Below are positions 35,701 to 50,000 of a DNA stretch of 64,000 nt, piece by piece. Each line of letters starts with the position of its first letter. Positions within the stretch are counted from its first letter, which is position 1. The notes below the pieces were generated by a model. The model was not told where the DNA came from. It saw only the letters and a program-made list of their open reading frames with translations, and did no database searches. The position numbers were made by a program, and so were the translations under genes. This DNA is from Phoenix dactylifera (lineage: Eukaryota; Streptophyta; Magnoliopsida; Arecales; Arecaceae): positions 11,895,756 through 11,959,755 of the forward strand of contig NC_052404.1 of NCBI RefSeq assembly GCF_009389715.1, written 5' to 3'.

Positions 35701-38584
35701 AACATGCTATTAAATAGATTTATCATCCACTTACTAATACCGACTTAGCAAAGTTAATACTTTACTTTTGTGTGAATTGGACGCTGACTGTGATACAAAA
35801 AGAAAATTTAGTGTGAATTGGAGACAAAAAAAAAGGGCGTAAACTAATACAAGCGAAGTGTTAATTCTTCACTTTCGGACTCTCATGTTCCTCTAAGGAA
35901 TAATTTGATGTGACAAGGGAGGAGCTAAGATGAAAAAAAGAAAAGGAGACTCAAAGATGGCCGAAGAAATTAATGGAAGGCGGGAGAAGAGGATCTAGAG
36001 AGATGGGTCCACAGAAGAAGAGAATGGATCTCTTGTTAACCACTGGAGTGCAGAAAGGGTATGGGCGGAAAGAGATTTTGCTTCACTTTTTAGGATTTCT
36101 TTTCTTTTCTTTTTTTTTAATAGACTCGAGATTCTCCGTGTTTTGCACCGTAGGGGAAAAAAATCCTTCTGAGTTTTTTGAACTTTTAATCATTTCTAAA
36201 AAAATACTTATGCAATATTTAGACTCCATAAAGTTGCATCATTTCTAATGCATGCAATGTTGGGACTCTTATTAATTTTATCGGAATACCAGAAATTAAA
36301 AAAAAAAGTTACTTCTTATGATTTGCTGTCTCTAAAATATTTTTTTCTTATTATGTCTTTCTATTTCGATAACTTTTCAATCCCATAACTTTCCTCGTTC
36401 ACTGAGTATGGTTATTGTGAGAGAAATTTTGTCGTACAAGCTTATAGCCTAAATTTTGCCAATTACCATCTGCATATTTTTTAAAAAACTCGGCAATTTC
36501 TTTCAACTACGATGCAAAATATGTACCATAGAGTATCCAAACTCCGCAAAAAAAACCCTTTGTTCCTCAGATCCGGTGGCCATTATCCTACTCTCCTTCT
36601 TTGTGGACCCATAGGTTCTTCTCTCATCTTCCATTAATTTCATAGTCCCTCTTTCCCCTACCTCCTAAATAGAGTCTCCTCTCCTTTCTTATTTCTTTGC
36701 TTGCTTAAGTTCATATTTTGTCCAATTCACACAATTATCACTTCGTATAAAAAATTAACACCAAACTTTCCAAGTCATACGAAAATTTGTTTCAGTACCA
36801 CACCATTCACACCCTTGTTTGTCCCAACAAAATTTGGCTGCCTTAACCAACTGCTCATCCGATGTTTTGCATGCCATTGTGCCCAAGAGTGATGGAAAGC
36901 AGGTTGGACCCATGCCAAGATGTATGTAAAACATAGATCATGCGTGATGCAAATGATCAAAGCTTCAGATACCATGATCTAGAGATGTATTGATACAGAT
37001 CCAAGGGCTTGTGGCTGACCCAACCCCCTTCTAGAGTCACGCTAAGCCCATCCGGACATGTAATTTTTCTTGCTGATATGGCTGCACATCATGGCTAGTT
37101 GCATGCCAGATCAGCATGCACATTCGTAGGGCAAGCAGCCAGTCATTGTGTAGCTTATAAATGCATAGTTATCATCTCTACCAACATTCCAATACGGCAG
37201 GATGTTGCTGTGGTTTCACGACCATGATCGCTGGAAGGCATGATATCAAGCAACATGATGACACAGACGCACAAAATAAGAGACATCATCATCATCATCA
37301 TATCTTCTAGCTGAAATTTGCTTTATGAGTTCGCTGGCTAAAGCAAGTTATTTAGTGACTGCTTGCTGCTGCATCTTTTTAAGGAGATGCATTTTTCGCA
37401 CCGAAAAAGGGGATCACCCACAGGATGATCTTAAGAGAGTCTGTATCCTTGGGATGACCCAAGATGGGGATAGCTAATGCTCTCATGCTCCTACATGACA
37501 TTCAGAGGATCTTAAGGGAGTATGTATCCCTATGTGCCAAAGCATGCTAGCCGGAAGACAAATAGAGTTGCGGACCAAATTATCAGTTATTTCGATCGCT
37601 CTCCACAATATTTTATTTTTCTAATTTTGTCAAATGTATCCGTACAAGACATGAATGACCCATCCACCTTATCAAAACAAAATAAAAAATCATCCACCCC
37701 ACAGCTCTCAAAGCATTCCAATTTTCATCATTTATCCACTTGCATAGATCTCAAAGCAACAAAAAAAAAGAGTATCATACAAGTTATCATTAGCAGTAGC
37801 AGATGTTAGTGTTCATATATTTACACCCTTAGACAATACCAGAAATATACATTGCTTACACTGCCGCCTTGACCTCATCTGGCCCTTTTTATTTAAATTT
37901 TGGGATATATATATATAATTTAATCTAATAAATCTGAAAGTTCAAATGATCATTGTTAATGTCAATGTATATCAATGCCTTCTCAACCACAAATTTGTGT
38001 ATAAAATTTATGATTTGCCTTCAGACACCAAAATAACAGCTATAATAGTCCAGGGCATTATTATAACACATTATTGGAGAAGAGACACAAAGCCTGTTTA
38101 CAGTAGCACTAATGTGTTTGGAGTTGAAACAGTTAGCATCCATGGCAAGCTCTGACATTCTTGCTTCAAGATGAATTGAAAAGCTGCAGATTCAAGTGTC
38201 CATCTTGGCTGCATGACAATTATCTGATTGTGAAAGTGGCTTGATCTAGAGTACAAATGGCATTTGAAGATATTATAATTCACTCTGATAACAATCTTCT
38301 GACCCTTCCCATCAATCCATAGCAAAACAGGATTGAACCTTCTATTGTGGCCTACGTATGGGCAAAGAACACTGAAAGCAGTTTCTCTTTTTTTTTATGT
38401 GGAGAAAATACAAGCAATTATTTTTAAATGTGATGTTTCCCTGCAATCAAATGATATTACAGAAAAGAACATATTGCATTCCCAGAACATTACAAACTCG
38501 TAGTATAAGCTGCATATCAATGCATCATCTTCCTGCATATGTAATGAATTGGTGATGGTACAGCACCGAAATATCATTCCCTAG
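35701..38584. other. Intergenic, no gene recognised
   Basis: AT-rich and without convincing coding frames; those at 35973-36248 and 37522-37809 have no family features. A small repeat of AGGATCTTAAGGGAG/GATGATCTTAAGAGAG occurs at 37422-37530. The right end is the 3' flank of the rhomboid gene. Confidence 0.4.
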
Positions 38585-41500
38585 TCAACTGCAAAGCTCG
38601 ACACACAGGTCGTAAATCTGAGAAGCAGCATCGGTCATGCTAGATAAGTCGAACACTTTGGTTTTCCCATTATCCTGGCATGTCAAATTCAACTTATGCC
38701 CACTTTGTGATGTCTGCAGCAAGAATATTTAGTGTTAGAGTTACCGAGCATGTTTGAATATTATTTACCATTTATCCTCCTTGACTTTTGGGCTGTGCCA
38801 GTGGCAGGAGATTATCCCCAGGGCCAATAAGCTAGCTAGAGGTGATTACTATGAAATATGCTTTTCAAGCAACGTTTGGAATTGGTGCTGAGACATAGAT
38901 TCTTAAATCTTTAACAGCAAAGGGGTCAAAGTGCAGGAGCTGGAGATGGTTTGTATCAACAATAGTCACCATATTTTCATGAGAAAAACTCCGGACAGGC
39001 ACCAAAGATTTTGAAACAAATAAGACCTTTTCTTGAGCAAAGAAACAAATAACACTCTGACACATTCAAGGGAAAAGAACAAGCAGCTTACCAAGCAGGA
39101 CTTAGATTGTGCCTTGCAACTCCATTTTGAAGTGGGGATACAGCTCAGATAATGGCACCACGAGCAGTGTTCATTTGCATTGACCCCTCTGAATAGCATA
39201 CCTAGGCCAACGGTGAACCTACAGGATTTCAATTTTCTATTAGGATTTTTATCAGCAGAACACAACACGTGAATGTGCGAATCTCTGCCCGCCACAATAA
39301 CCAAAAAAAAAAGAGGGGGAAGTGTACATGAAATCTGCATTTTTCAATCCTCTTTCATACCATTTCTAACCAACAAAAAGATTGTTCTCGAGCCATTGTA
39401 TATTTGTATTTGCTGAGTATTCAGGCATCACAGCCTCCAATTCACTCGATATGCAATAGGGCAAATAGGGACAAATTTATCCCACTACAATATTTATTTT
39501 ACTTCTCCAAAAGTATGAAACACCCCCATCATCATAGGCCCACACGTAGCAGGCATGATCATTACCACACAAGCAGAGGCTACCATGTACAGCCATATAA
39601 AAGGCATAACTTTTCGTGGACAGACCAATATGTAGTGCTGCTGAAGTTTGTTAATTGTTCCTATATTACGAACCAAAAAGTGCTAAGTGATCATGCATTG
39701 TGCAACTGCCTTAGAATTGTTTTAGTAGGATATCAGCACCACAACATTTGTGATATAGATAAAAATAATGCTGAACTATTGTACAAGTTATTAAGCACTA
39801 GAAGATGGAATGGTCAGTCATGTACTGCAAGGTAGAGCATGAAAAATATTAAATATTACAAAGTACACATGAAAGAGAAGAAAACATGTATTTAAAGATA
39901 GAAAGTATATTTGTTGACTTACCCTACTATTAGTGCAATAGCTGCAATGATCCATAATACATACTGGTACCTCTTGTGCTTCCGTTTGATTGAACCACTA
40001 TAATGTCCAAGAGGAGCATTCTTTTGGCTGATATACCCAAACTGAGGGCGAATAAGAATAACAAAACCAAGAAAAAACCCAGTAATAAATCCTCCGACAT
40101 GAGCAAAGTTGTCGACATGTGGAAGGATCCCAACAGCTAGGTTAATTGCAATGATGATGACAAGGGTCAATAATGCTGCAAACTGACATTCAAAAGACAA
40201 GCATTAGATAAATGGACACAAAAGCAACGGACTGAAATGCCATCAAACATGCTACTCCCAAAAGTTATTGGTACTCAGCATACCTTATTTGCATAAATTG
40301 TCCAGTTTGTTATCAGTTCTGAAAGCATTGCTCCTAGTAATCCAAAAAGAGCACCAGAAGCTCCAACAGAGATACTTGTTTGGATAAAAAGAGCAGAAAG
40401 CAAGCTCCCACCGAAGCCAGCAATGACATATAATGGGCCAATTCTCACTGCAAAAGTGGGGAAGGCTTAGGTTGTCAGAAGATTTATTTTTGCTCACTTT
40501 AAGCCACTATAAGGGCAATTCATAGGCAAGCAAAGGCGGAAAGATTCAACAGATGAACAATTATGTATACTCAAAAGGCCAAAGGAACAAATTTTAGGCT
40601 AATCATACATTAAGCATGAATCCTTGTGATATTCTATGAACAAAGCTATAATTACAAACATAATGAATTTAATTCTGCTTTGACACATTAGTGACTGCCA
40701 AAAGGCAAGCTCAGACAAATTTCAAGCAGAGATAATGTTGCAAACTATTAAAAGAAAAGGAAAAAAAAATGAATCAAATGTTGAATTCCGCCAATTGAAA
40801 CATAGCACAGCAGGGAAATCAGAGAAGGCTTTTCAAGGAAGCATGGAACCATCTAGCTCAGCACAGCTTACCTTTTTAATGTACTAAGCATAAGATCTAA
40901 GCTGCTGGTTAATAAACAAGTGGGATCATTATTTGGAACTATTTCACGCATACAGTTTATTGATTAAAAATAACCCTATCAACTGTGTCAACATTGACAC
41001 AGAAATAGTACAACTTAAAATCTTGAATGTAATGCACAATTGATATACTAAAGCTGATCCTAGATAAGATACGGAAAGGCTCAATCTTTACGGATAGGCA
41101 TTAATAATTGTCAATCAGAAGTCCAGAAGACTGAAAAAGGAATCAAAATAAAAATGCACAATTCAATCTATATGTACTCAGGTTAGCAAACACTGCCATG
41201 TCTTTCCATATTTTAGATGAGGAAGATCATGGGCACAGTCCAGGTTGACAACTGCTTGAAGGAAAGGCCAAACAGTGATAACCATAACCAACTTGACTTA
41301 TCTATTTGTAAGGCATAAATTTCTGCTTTCTTCTTCAACATTTGTTCCTACAAAGGGGGTTCCTGAATTGTCTGACTCCATGCCTAGGAAGGCATCGTCA
41401 GTGCAAAGTATGATGAGAACTAGATAAACTTAGCTTACATAGGCATTCAAATTGGGAAAAACTTCACTGTCCAGCACTGATCCTGGATGAAATGCGAACC

Positions 41501-43007
41501 CTAAGCTTGCTCCTAGTTCCATAAATGCAGTGTCATGTCAAAAAATTAAATATAAGAGTCCAATACTTGCAGATATTGTATAACAAGCATTTTAGAAGGC
41601 AATGCTATTTAGCATTATTCGCATAATACCCAGCAAATCTAAATGGGCACGAAGGCAGGCGGATATAGAACCAAACATGCAGGTGTATTCAGATTAGTTT
41701 TTTATGTCGGCATCCACAGCATATAAACTTTACTGCATACACAGCTACTTATAAGTTTTGCTTTGACTGAAGTGATGATCTTAATGAATGAGGTCAAGCT
41801 ATAGTTAGTTTGCTGCATACCAAATCCAAATTCTCGCTCAAGTCGAATGCCAATAAATAGGAGACTCAGCATATTGGCAAGTACATGGACGACCCCAGCA
41901 TGTAACCACATGCATGTGATAAGGCGCCATCCTTGGTTACCGTGAACCACTTTTTCCACATCTAGAGCCCCCATCTTCAGTAGCCTGACAGATTAAAGAC
42001 ATAAAATGTCAGTCAAATCCTCTATTATCCATGAATACACCAGAAAATACCTAGAATTAGATCACTTAATTAGGTGTGTGTGAATCAGAATCAGGGACAA
42101 CTATTCTTCATGAAGGAAACGGTGAATATTTTTTTTTAAAAGAAAACATACTAATTCAACAAAGTAGCAACACCAAAACCCGGATTATAAGGTTCTTTGT
42201 AACATGACCTTCCAAGTAACTATTGGGCTTTGACTTTGGCAACCCTTATCCATATCTACATAATAAAATATCTCTACTACCTAAAACATCCAAAACAAGA
42301 ACTTTGAACCTACTAAGCACGAAACTCCGTTGAATCATAAAGTAATAACCCCAAGAAAATGGTACAAATGCCAAAATGCCAAGCGTCTATAAATCCTCGC
42401 ACAATACTAGTTATAGATTATTAACACAACAAAACACACATTTGATACTCTTTTTTTTCTCCATTAGAAACATTTTGCGGTTCCAATTGCCGTTGCAGAT
42501 ACTACAAACAAACACATCATGTGCTTTAAAGAAAAATGCTGTACATTTTTCAAATTGGAAAGAAAAATCTTTTTTCCACATTATAATGCAAAAAGGCCAA
42601 CCATCAGAATCCAGGACTATCATCTAACTACGAACAGATAATAAATTTCTTATGAAAATCCGCTCTTTTAGAACATAATAGAAGATTTACGTGGCGGACG
42701 AGGGCCCAAAGAGGGGATTCTCCTTGAGGGGCTGGAACGAGAACCTCCCGAGGAAGTCGAGGACGCAGGACCGAGATTTATCCGGGCAGTCGTTGATGTA
42801 CATGGTGACCCCGAACACGACGATGTTCGCCACAACGAACAGGGGTACCAGCCACGGGAACCATCTCCGGAACGGCCGGAAATCGTCGCCCCCGCCGCGC
42901 CGCGGCGGCGCCGGCGCCGTGGGATTTATCTCAGGTGGACGAATGGTGTTATCCCCTCGCCTCCCGTTACTCCTCGCACCGCCCTCCGAGGAAGCCTCCC
43001 TTCCCAT
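38585..43007 (-). CDS. RBL1: Rhomboid-like intramembrane serine protease
   Basis: Minus-strand exons 43007-42691, 41984-41821, 40447-40284, 40182-39923, 39218-39092, 38713-38585 join in frame (1161 nt, 386 aa). The N-terminal cytosolic tail is Gly/Arg-rich. The first membrane helix is about residues 52-70 ([18 protein letters not shown]). Next come the WR motif (W125-R126), [11 protein letters not shown], the catalytic serine S191 in GASGALFG, and the catalytic histidine H243 in [10 protein letters not shown] Cys-rich C-terminal tail ([17 protein letters not shown]) follows the last helix, as in plant secretory-pathway rhomboids of the RBL1/RBL2 type. Both dyad residues are present, so an active protease that cleaves type I membrane proteins, probably in the Golgi, is expected. 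The start is chosen as the ATG before the conserved basic tail; a further in-frame ATG-like start lies 24 bases upstream. The 5' end is GC-rich, the rest AT-rich. Confidence 0.94.
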
Positions 43008-44390
43008 CCCCCGAATTAAAAAATAAAACAATTATTTAATCAAGTGGAGCCAAAAAAATCGAATTTTTCCAACTATATTCGTGAAGTAAATCGCAAGACG
43101 GAAAAACTGCCCCCTATGAAGAATCAAAAATGGGAAGGATAGCAAGCGAAGGAATTGAAACAATTGGAGCATAAAAATGGAAGAATTCAGAAGGATCGGA
43201 AATGAAAAATAGAAATGAGGGATTCGCGGGGACGGAGGGCAGGGAGAGCGGGAAGTAGGTCGAAACGTAAAGGGGGACGGGCGACAGGTGGGAGAACCGA
43301 AAAAAAAGAAAGCGAAGAGTCGCTTGAGAGAGTACAAGGTTTTGTCGCGCCTTGTTTAGAGGGCGGGCGTCGGGGCACCTCGGCCGAAGGTTTGGCAGGA
43401 GTTCGTCCCGCCACAACTAAATTGAACCCTGGCTAACAAACTACTAATAACGGGTATGGGGAAGTTATTTTTGGGTGTTTCGCCTTCGACTGCAACACCC
43501 AAATCCAGCGGTAGACTTGTAACAGTACTCGTCCAAAATATGGTTCTATAACATTTAGTACCCTTTCCCTATTTTTTAACAACAAGATGATTACAAAACC
43601 AGAAAATCTACCTGAAATTATTATAATAATTATATAAGGTGCAGGATGTGTTGTTGGTGAAGGATAGAGTGCCGTATGGCTCTTGAAGGCAAAAGAACAA
43701 GCATGCTTTAATGATAGATGAAGAGTTTGCCAAATTAAAAGGATAACGCGGTTATAGCTGATCTTCATCTCGAACTTGATGAGTTGGTTTATCAGTGTTT
43801 CTTTGATAACGACTGCCGGAGGATTGTAGGATAAGTTCAAAAGCATGCGTGTGAAAAGATCCATGTCACTTTCGATTTTTCTTTGAATCGATTTAATATA
43901 ATTATTAGCCGGCTAGCAGCAGCCGAGGCCATGATCAATAGCCAAAAAAAATAACTATATTGCTTAGCTTGATTTCCAAGATTTGTGAGATAGTCTAATT
44001 GCTAACTTTAGTTGTGCGACAACTCTTAGCATAGACTCGATGATGTTAGTATTACTCACTGAGAAGTCAATAAAAAATGATCAGATGGGTTCTTCAAGTG
44101 GCATATTGTTAACAAGAGAGAGATAACTAAAGAAAGGATATAACAATATACGGTCTAAGATTCAAGTCTAGAAATAAGACCAAAATGCAGTGTTATCACA
44201 TAAGGATTATATGATTATATCCACAGCATACATCGAAGCAAAAGAAGGCCGATGGATGATAGTGATGTTGGATAAGCTATTATAGTTTCTGAAAGTATAA
44301 CCACTTTCAGTGGTATTTGGATTTTGGATTTTAGTAGTTCTTGCCATATTTGCTTCAGAAGCGATTGATTTGATAGTCTGAAATCGGTGG
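43008..44390. other. Rhomboid promoter side and intergenic DNA
   Basis: Should hold the rhomboid promoter and leader. The 143-codon open frame at 43433-43864 (minus) is low in conserved character and was not accepted. Confidence 0.35.
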
Positions 44391-44394
44391 ATAA

Positions 44395-45105
44395 ACGATA
44401 GTCACGGTGGTGGTTTGGTAGAGATGACGACGGTAATGGTGGTGGCTATGTAGTGGAAGCGGTTAGAATGGCGGTGATAATGTAATAGCAATAATAATGG
44501 CGGCGCTAAATGTATTGGTGATATGATAGGGTCGATGAGGATAACAATAGTGACCGGGTAAAGACTATGATAGTGATAGGGGTCTAGTGTGGTAATGACA
44601 AAGATAACAATTGTGGTGGTAGAGGTAGAGATCAAAATATGAGTTTTTTTATCTTTCAGAATATTGAAAGTAATTATTTATTAATTTTATTTTTTAGAAA
44701 ATAATGGAAGTAATATTTAAAAATAAAAAATAAATAATAGCACCAAACATATTTTTTATCTTGAACTTTGTAATTTTATTTTAAAAATAGAATCAAAACT
44801 TTACAAATTATTAAATTAACAATGGCAAATAAATCATCTCGGTAGTGGTAGCACGAGCACCGATAATTTGGTGGAGATGATGAAAATTGTAGCAATTGAG
44901 TGGAGGTGATAGCAACAACAGTGATGGCAATAATAACAATGGTGAATGTTGATGATATGATGACAGTGACGACGATGATGGTGGTGTTGTGGTATAGATG
45001 CCAATAATGATATAAAGGCTGAGTTGCAATAGTGAAAGTAGCAATTATAGTGGTGGCAGAGGAAGAGCATTGGTAGTGATGATAAGAAACTCATGGAGAT
45101 GATAA
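44395..45105. repeat. Two low-complexity GATGGTGGTG-like blocks
   Basis: Blocks 44395-44640 and 44835-45105 are made of degenerate GATGATGG, GGTGGTGG and AATAATGG words and both run into ATAAAAAATATAAG/AAATATGAG plus T-run tails. Open frames across them encode only S/T/H/Y-rich peptides. They may be two copies of one degenerate element. Confidence 0.5.
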
Positions 45106-45132
45106 AAAATATAAGTTTTTTTGTTTGTGAAT

Positions 45133-45470
45133 AGTAAATAAAAATAATACAAAAATACTTTTATCAAATTATGGTCCTGGCCTATAGTAAATAAAAATAA
45201 TATGAAGAAAATTTTATCAAATTATGGTCCCGGTGAGCCAACGATCTACCAACCGAACTATGAGACTGATTAGTAATTATTATATAATATTATTTGGTTA
45301 GTAATTATTATATATGTTTATAATGTATAATATATAGTATATTATAATATTATATATGACAATATATATTATTATAAATATTTATATAATATATTCTAAT
45401 ATATGTTATTAGTATATTAGATTATGTATCATAATATATATTGTAATATATATTATGCTATATAAGGCGG
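45133..45470. repeat. 53-bp duplication and AT-only tract
   Basis: AGTAAATAAAAATAATA... TTATCAAATTATGGTCC is repeated with a 53-bp offset (45133 and 45186). Then 45270-45470 is almost pure A/T with TATAATATA words. Confidence 0.6.
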
Positions 45471-47014
45471 AAGGGCTATGCCCAAGATTGGAAGGTTGTG
45501 TGGAGATGATGAAATAGGGGTGGAAACCTACTTTTTTTTTAAAAAAATGGAAGTAAAATTTTTTCACTTCCAGTTTTTTTAAAAACTAATAAAAGTTATT
45601 TAAAAAAAACGGTAACCAAATATTTTCTGCATCAGTTTCCGCGTTTCCCTTTTTTTTAAAGGGACAAGAAAAAAAAAATTATCGAATGGGGCTTTAAAAA
45701 GGTGTTCTCTAATTGATTTTATAATTTTTCAAAACATGTGCTGGCGATCAATGCTAATATAAAGATAGCTAGATTCTGCTGCAATTGCATCTTTTACCTC
45801 ACCTTTAATGGGCCTTAGTTGCAAAAGATCCAGAATATATATGTCTTGTGATGGTCCCCAATTCCATCCTTTTGCAATAAACTCTATGCTATACTAAAAT
45901 CAAGGATAGCAGCTGCTTAGAATACAAAGGGGCCGCTTAAATGGTAAGAAACTCTAGGTGTATGGAAACTTATCGTCTTAATGCTCCAAGCTTGTAGTCT
46001 TATACTTATTGTCTTAATGCTCTAGTAGCATATAAGGAATATAAATGCAACAGCACAGTCTCTCTCTCTCTTCCTCTCCCTCTCTCTCACAAGGGCAAGT
46101 CCAGTTATATGCTTTTTTTGTAGATTGGCTCCATTCTCCCAATAGCGTGCCTAGAATTTGTGGGAAAGTGGAAGCACCGAATTGTCATTCCAAAAGGCTG
46201 AATTTCTTGGATTCCGCAGAAAACCAATGCAATCGAGTTCATCCAAATAGTCGCTCAAAGATATCGCGAGGATCTGTAACTACAACCAGACGTTATATAA
46301 AGTTGGCCACCGCTGCAGGCTTTATATGAAGCTCCCTAACTTATTTTTCACAAGAAAGCATGTAAAGTTTGCTGTCCCCGTTTGCTTAATATTAATTTTT
46401 TTTTTTTGCATAAATACTCTCCTAAATATCAAATTTTGCATAAATATCTTTCTAAATTAATATTTACATGTATACTCTCATAAAACACTTATTTTGCTAT
46501 TTTATATTTTTTTTATTTTTTTTATATGTACTTACGCCATTTAACGCCGTTAAAAAATTAATAATTTTAATTTAAAATAACTAAAATATTCTTAGACAGA
46601 TGCGTAAAAGAAACATTTATAAGGCGTTTGCGATGGAGGACAAGAAAGTATTTTTAAAATTTTATTTTATTTTTAATTAAAATAAATGTAGTTTTTATTA
46701 ACGATGTTAAAAGAATTGTTATATTTGGAATATTTGTGTAAAAATAATATTTTATGAGTATAGAAATTTTGAATTTTTATAAGGTGAAAACCTTTATATT
46801 AAGTTGCCCCTCCCTGTACTTCTTGCAAGAGGATGTAATGTCGGCTAAGCCGCCTAAGCGATTGCCGACTTCATTTGGCCTATTTCAAGCCATCAAAACA
46901 AATGTTCTCAAATTCAAACATCGAGCCAATTCGAAAGAGAGCGAAAACTCCTCTCTTTTTCTCGTCTCCTGGAAAGGGAGAAACCCACTTCCCACTTCAA
47001 GAAGGGCCGGAGCG
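45471..47014. other. Upstream region of SPC25, no separate gene
   Basis: AT-rich, with a CT-rich microsatellite at 46060-46090. An open frame upstream of and in frame with SPC25 (from about 46754) is noted under that gene. No other gene was recognised. Confidence 0.4.
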
Positions 47015-50000
47015 ATGCAGACGACGGCGGAGGAGCCGATACACGTCCGAATGGCGGAGCTACGGCTGGCCTGCGAGCGAGAGATCCGGATCCAACGGGA
47101 GAGAGCCAGCCTCGCGGCGAGCTCGTTCCGCCAGTCCCTCCTCTCGATCCGGTCCATGGCCGAAAAAACCCTAGAAAATCGAGGTCAGATCTCTCCCCCT
47201 CATCGATCTTGTCTAATTTTGTAGTGTTTCTTGAGAATTTATTGAGTTTCTAACGCTACATACCTCCGTCTCTAATATTTACTCGTATGAGCAATCAAGA
47301 AGTCTTCATCACCCATCATTTTTTATTTAATTTTGCAGATCTGTTCACAAAACAAGCTTTATTTGTTTGTTTTTAGGATTTATCGGGTCATGATTGATTA
47401 ATCTGCTATCTTGATTTCTTCTCCCTCTTTTTATCCGTTTCGTAATGACTTTCTTTGTTCAGTTTGATTAGGGAGTCTTCGTGTGGATACGGAGTGAATC
47501 ATTAATTCTCGGGATTAAAATGGTGAAGAAATATTTCATGCCATAGATGCTATTATACGACTTTTCTCTGTCCACGTTAGAGTTCCGGGCAGGTCTACAA
47601 TGTTTAATGTTGTCATGCGACTAGGCCATGGCCGTCCAGGTGACTGGGAGTGCTCGGAAGGGCTCATGGTTGCTTGGTTGGAAATGTAGTCTCTTAACAT
47701 GGAAAATTTATTGTGATATGACTCTATTTCCTAGTTTCCATCATATCTATTGGCTTTGAATTAGTAGATGTTTCCAATGTTGCTTCTGGATTATAATTGA
47801 TGCGAGACAGTTCATTGTGAAAAGATCACTTGGTGGTGGTGGTGAGGTCTGCGAATTGGGAAGTCCAATAGATAAATTTATTGCTCTCAAGGAAGTAGCT
47901 CTAGTGTCTACTTTTGAGTATGTTTTTTTTGGGCTTGGATGTGGCAATGTTTAAATTTTGTCATGCACCAAGTTATGTTCTATGGAAGGGAATATTGTTT
48001 AAGGTGATGGTAATCTCTGACTGATTCTTACCTGTAAGGTAAGCTGAGAAAGTAGAGTTCTCTTTGAAATGATGATTTCAGGTATCATTGGTGTTACTTG
48101 GGCAATTCAATATTCTTTCATTGAGAAATGAAATTGTAAATTGGTTTTATGAGCATGTTTTGGACAAAAGATTGGTTTGAGGCATATGATGTTCATGACT
48201 TTGAGAGGCCTTGATGATGAAATTAGTCATTGCCTTTTCTCCTCTATCTCCCATATGGATCTCCCATATGGGTCTCTCAGTAGGCAAGGGGAAAGGGAAT
48301 AACAGGGCTTCGATATTGTAGAAAGGGAATTCCCTGTTTGCTACAGGCATTTTTCCCTCTTAGGTGCCGCTAAGTTGCCAAAATTCATTTTGGATTGCTG
48401 ATGTCCCTTGTAAAATCTAGACTTCCATGCAGGTGATATTGTGACGGTTGCCGACATAGTCCTGATTGGCAAGAAGAGGAACCATACATATGCAAGGCAA
48501 TAGAATAATCTCTGTTCTGGCCTGTTAGCATTTCCTCCATCATTGTCACTTTTCCTTGATATCTTTATGCTTGTTTAGTATGCTGGTCAATGTCTTGGTT
48601 TTTCCAATTCGGAGGGTTGAGTGGCTTCATTTGAAAGGTTTGCTTGTTAAAATATGGAACTTATCCCTGATTGCTAGTTGTTAGAAAATCAAGGTGAAGA
48701 GAGGCCCAGGGATCTTCCATGACCATTCTATGTGTCTTGAGAAGATATTAGACGTGATACGATTCAATACCTTTGCATGGGAATTGTGCTGGTTGATCAC
48801 AACTTTTATAGTGAGACCAATCAATATGCACCTCATAATTTGATTTTTATTTTTGCCTTCAGGCTTTGGCTGGAAGTTAGTTACAGATAATCTTTGGCAG
48901 GAAGTTATATAATGAGATTAATCAATATGGACCCCATAATCTGATTTTTATTACACCTATACAATTATATTGTCTGCTTCTATTTGGTTTAAAAAAAATA
49001 AGATACTGAAGCAATGGCAACATAAGCGAAAGGACAGAAATCTTGTAAGTATGAATAGTGAAGTAATTAGGCTTGCTTTCACAACTTTGTTTTACATGCC
49101 TCTTTGATGCAGTTTTCTGCTGTAATTGTACAATTATATTTTATATTAGTTTTTGCTTCCATTTGGATTTTTGTTCTGTTTTAATACAGAAAAACTTGGC
49201 AAGCTCAAAGATAACCTCAAAGAATTGGAGGCTGATTTGGAAGAATCATTAGCAGGTAGATATGTTAGTTAAATATCGTTTGCTTTGTCAATAGTATTGT
49301 TTTTAGTTTTTTAATTATGCAATCATATGCAGAGTGACTTCATATGTAGGTTTCTTGTAATATTGCCTTCAATTCTAACAGAGATAGATTCTCTTTAAAT
49401 ATATACAATGATACAGAATGCAAATACTGCATATGCAGTAAGTTAGTACATCTAATTTAGCATGATCAATTGGGAGGTCAACATAAATCGATATACATAT
49501 CTACAATGTTCTTCATTTTTTTAGATTGCAAGTTTCTTTGTTTGTGTTTGTGGTGGTCTTTGTCCTTTTTCCTTTAACTTATTCTCGATAGTTATTTGCT
49601 CAATTTGCTGTTCTAAGCAATGTTTGTTGTATCGAGTTGTACTGCTCAATATTAGGCATACTATATTGTACCGATATATTGTTATGATACAGGATCTGAT
49701 ACAACATTGTGCGACACATGATACAGCTACTGTCTTGCATTCAACAGTGTATCATGTGTTGGTATGAGGGGCATACCATATTGGCCTGTACCATATTGGT
49801 AAGCTACCTGTATGATGCCGGATATTGGTGTAACAAAACTTGGTTCTAAGAATCCTAGTTTAAAAGAAGTGAGTGTGTAGCATTTATATACCACCCCTTT
49901 TTCTAATACCGGCATAGCAATCCTTTGTTCTAAGATGCCTAATTTAAAAGAAGTGAGTGCATAGCATTTATATACCACTTCTTTTCTAAGGCCAGAAGGC

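Noticed and set aside
43433..43864. 143-codon minus-strand frame
   Set aside because: No domain, no repeated motif, ordinary AT-rich intergenic composition and no splice context.
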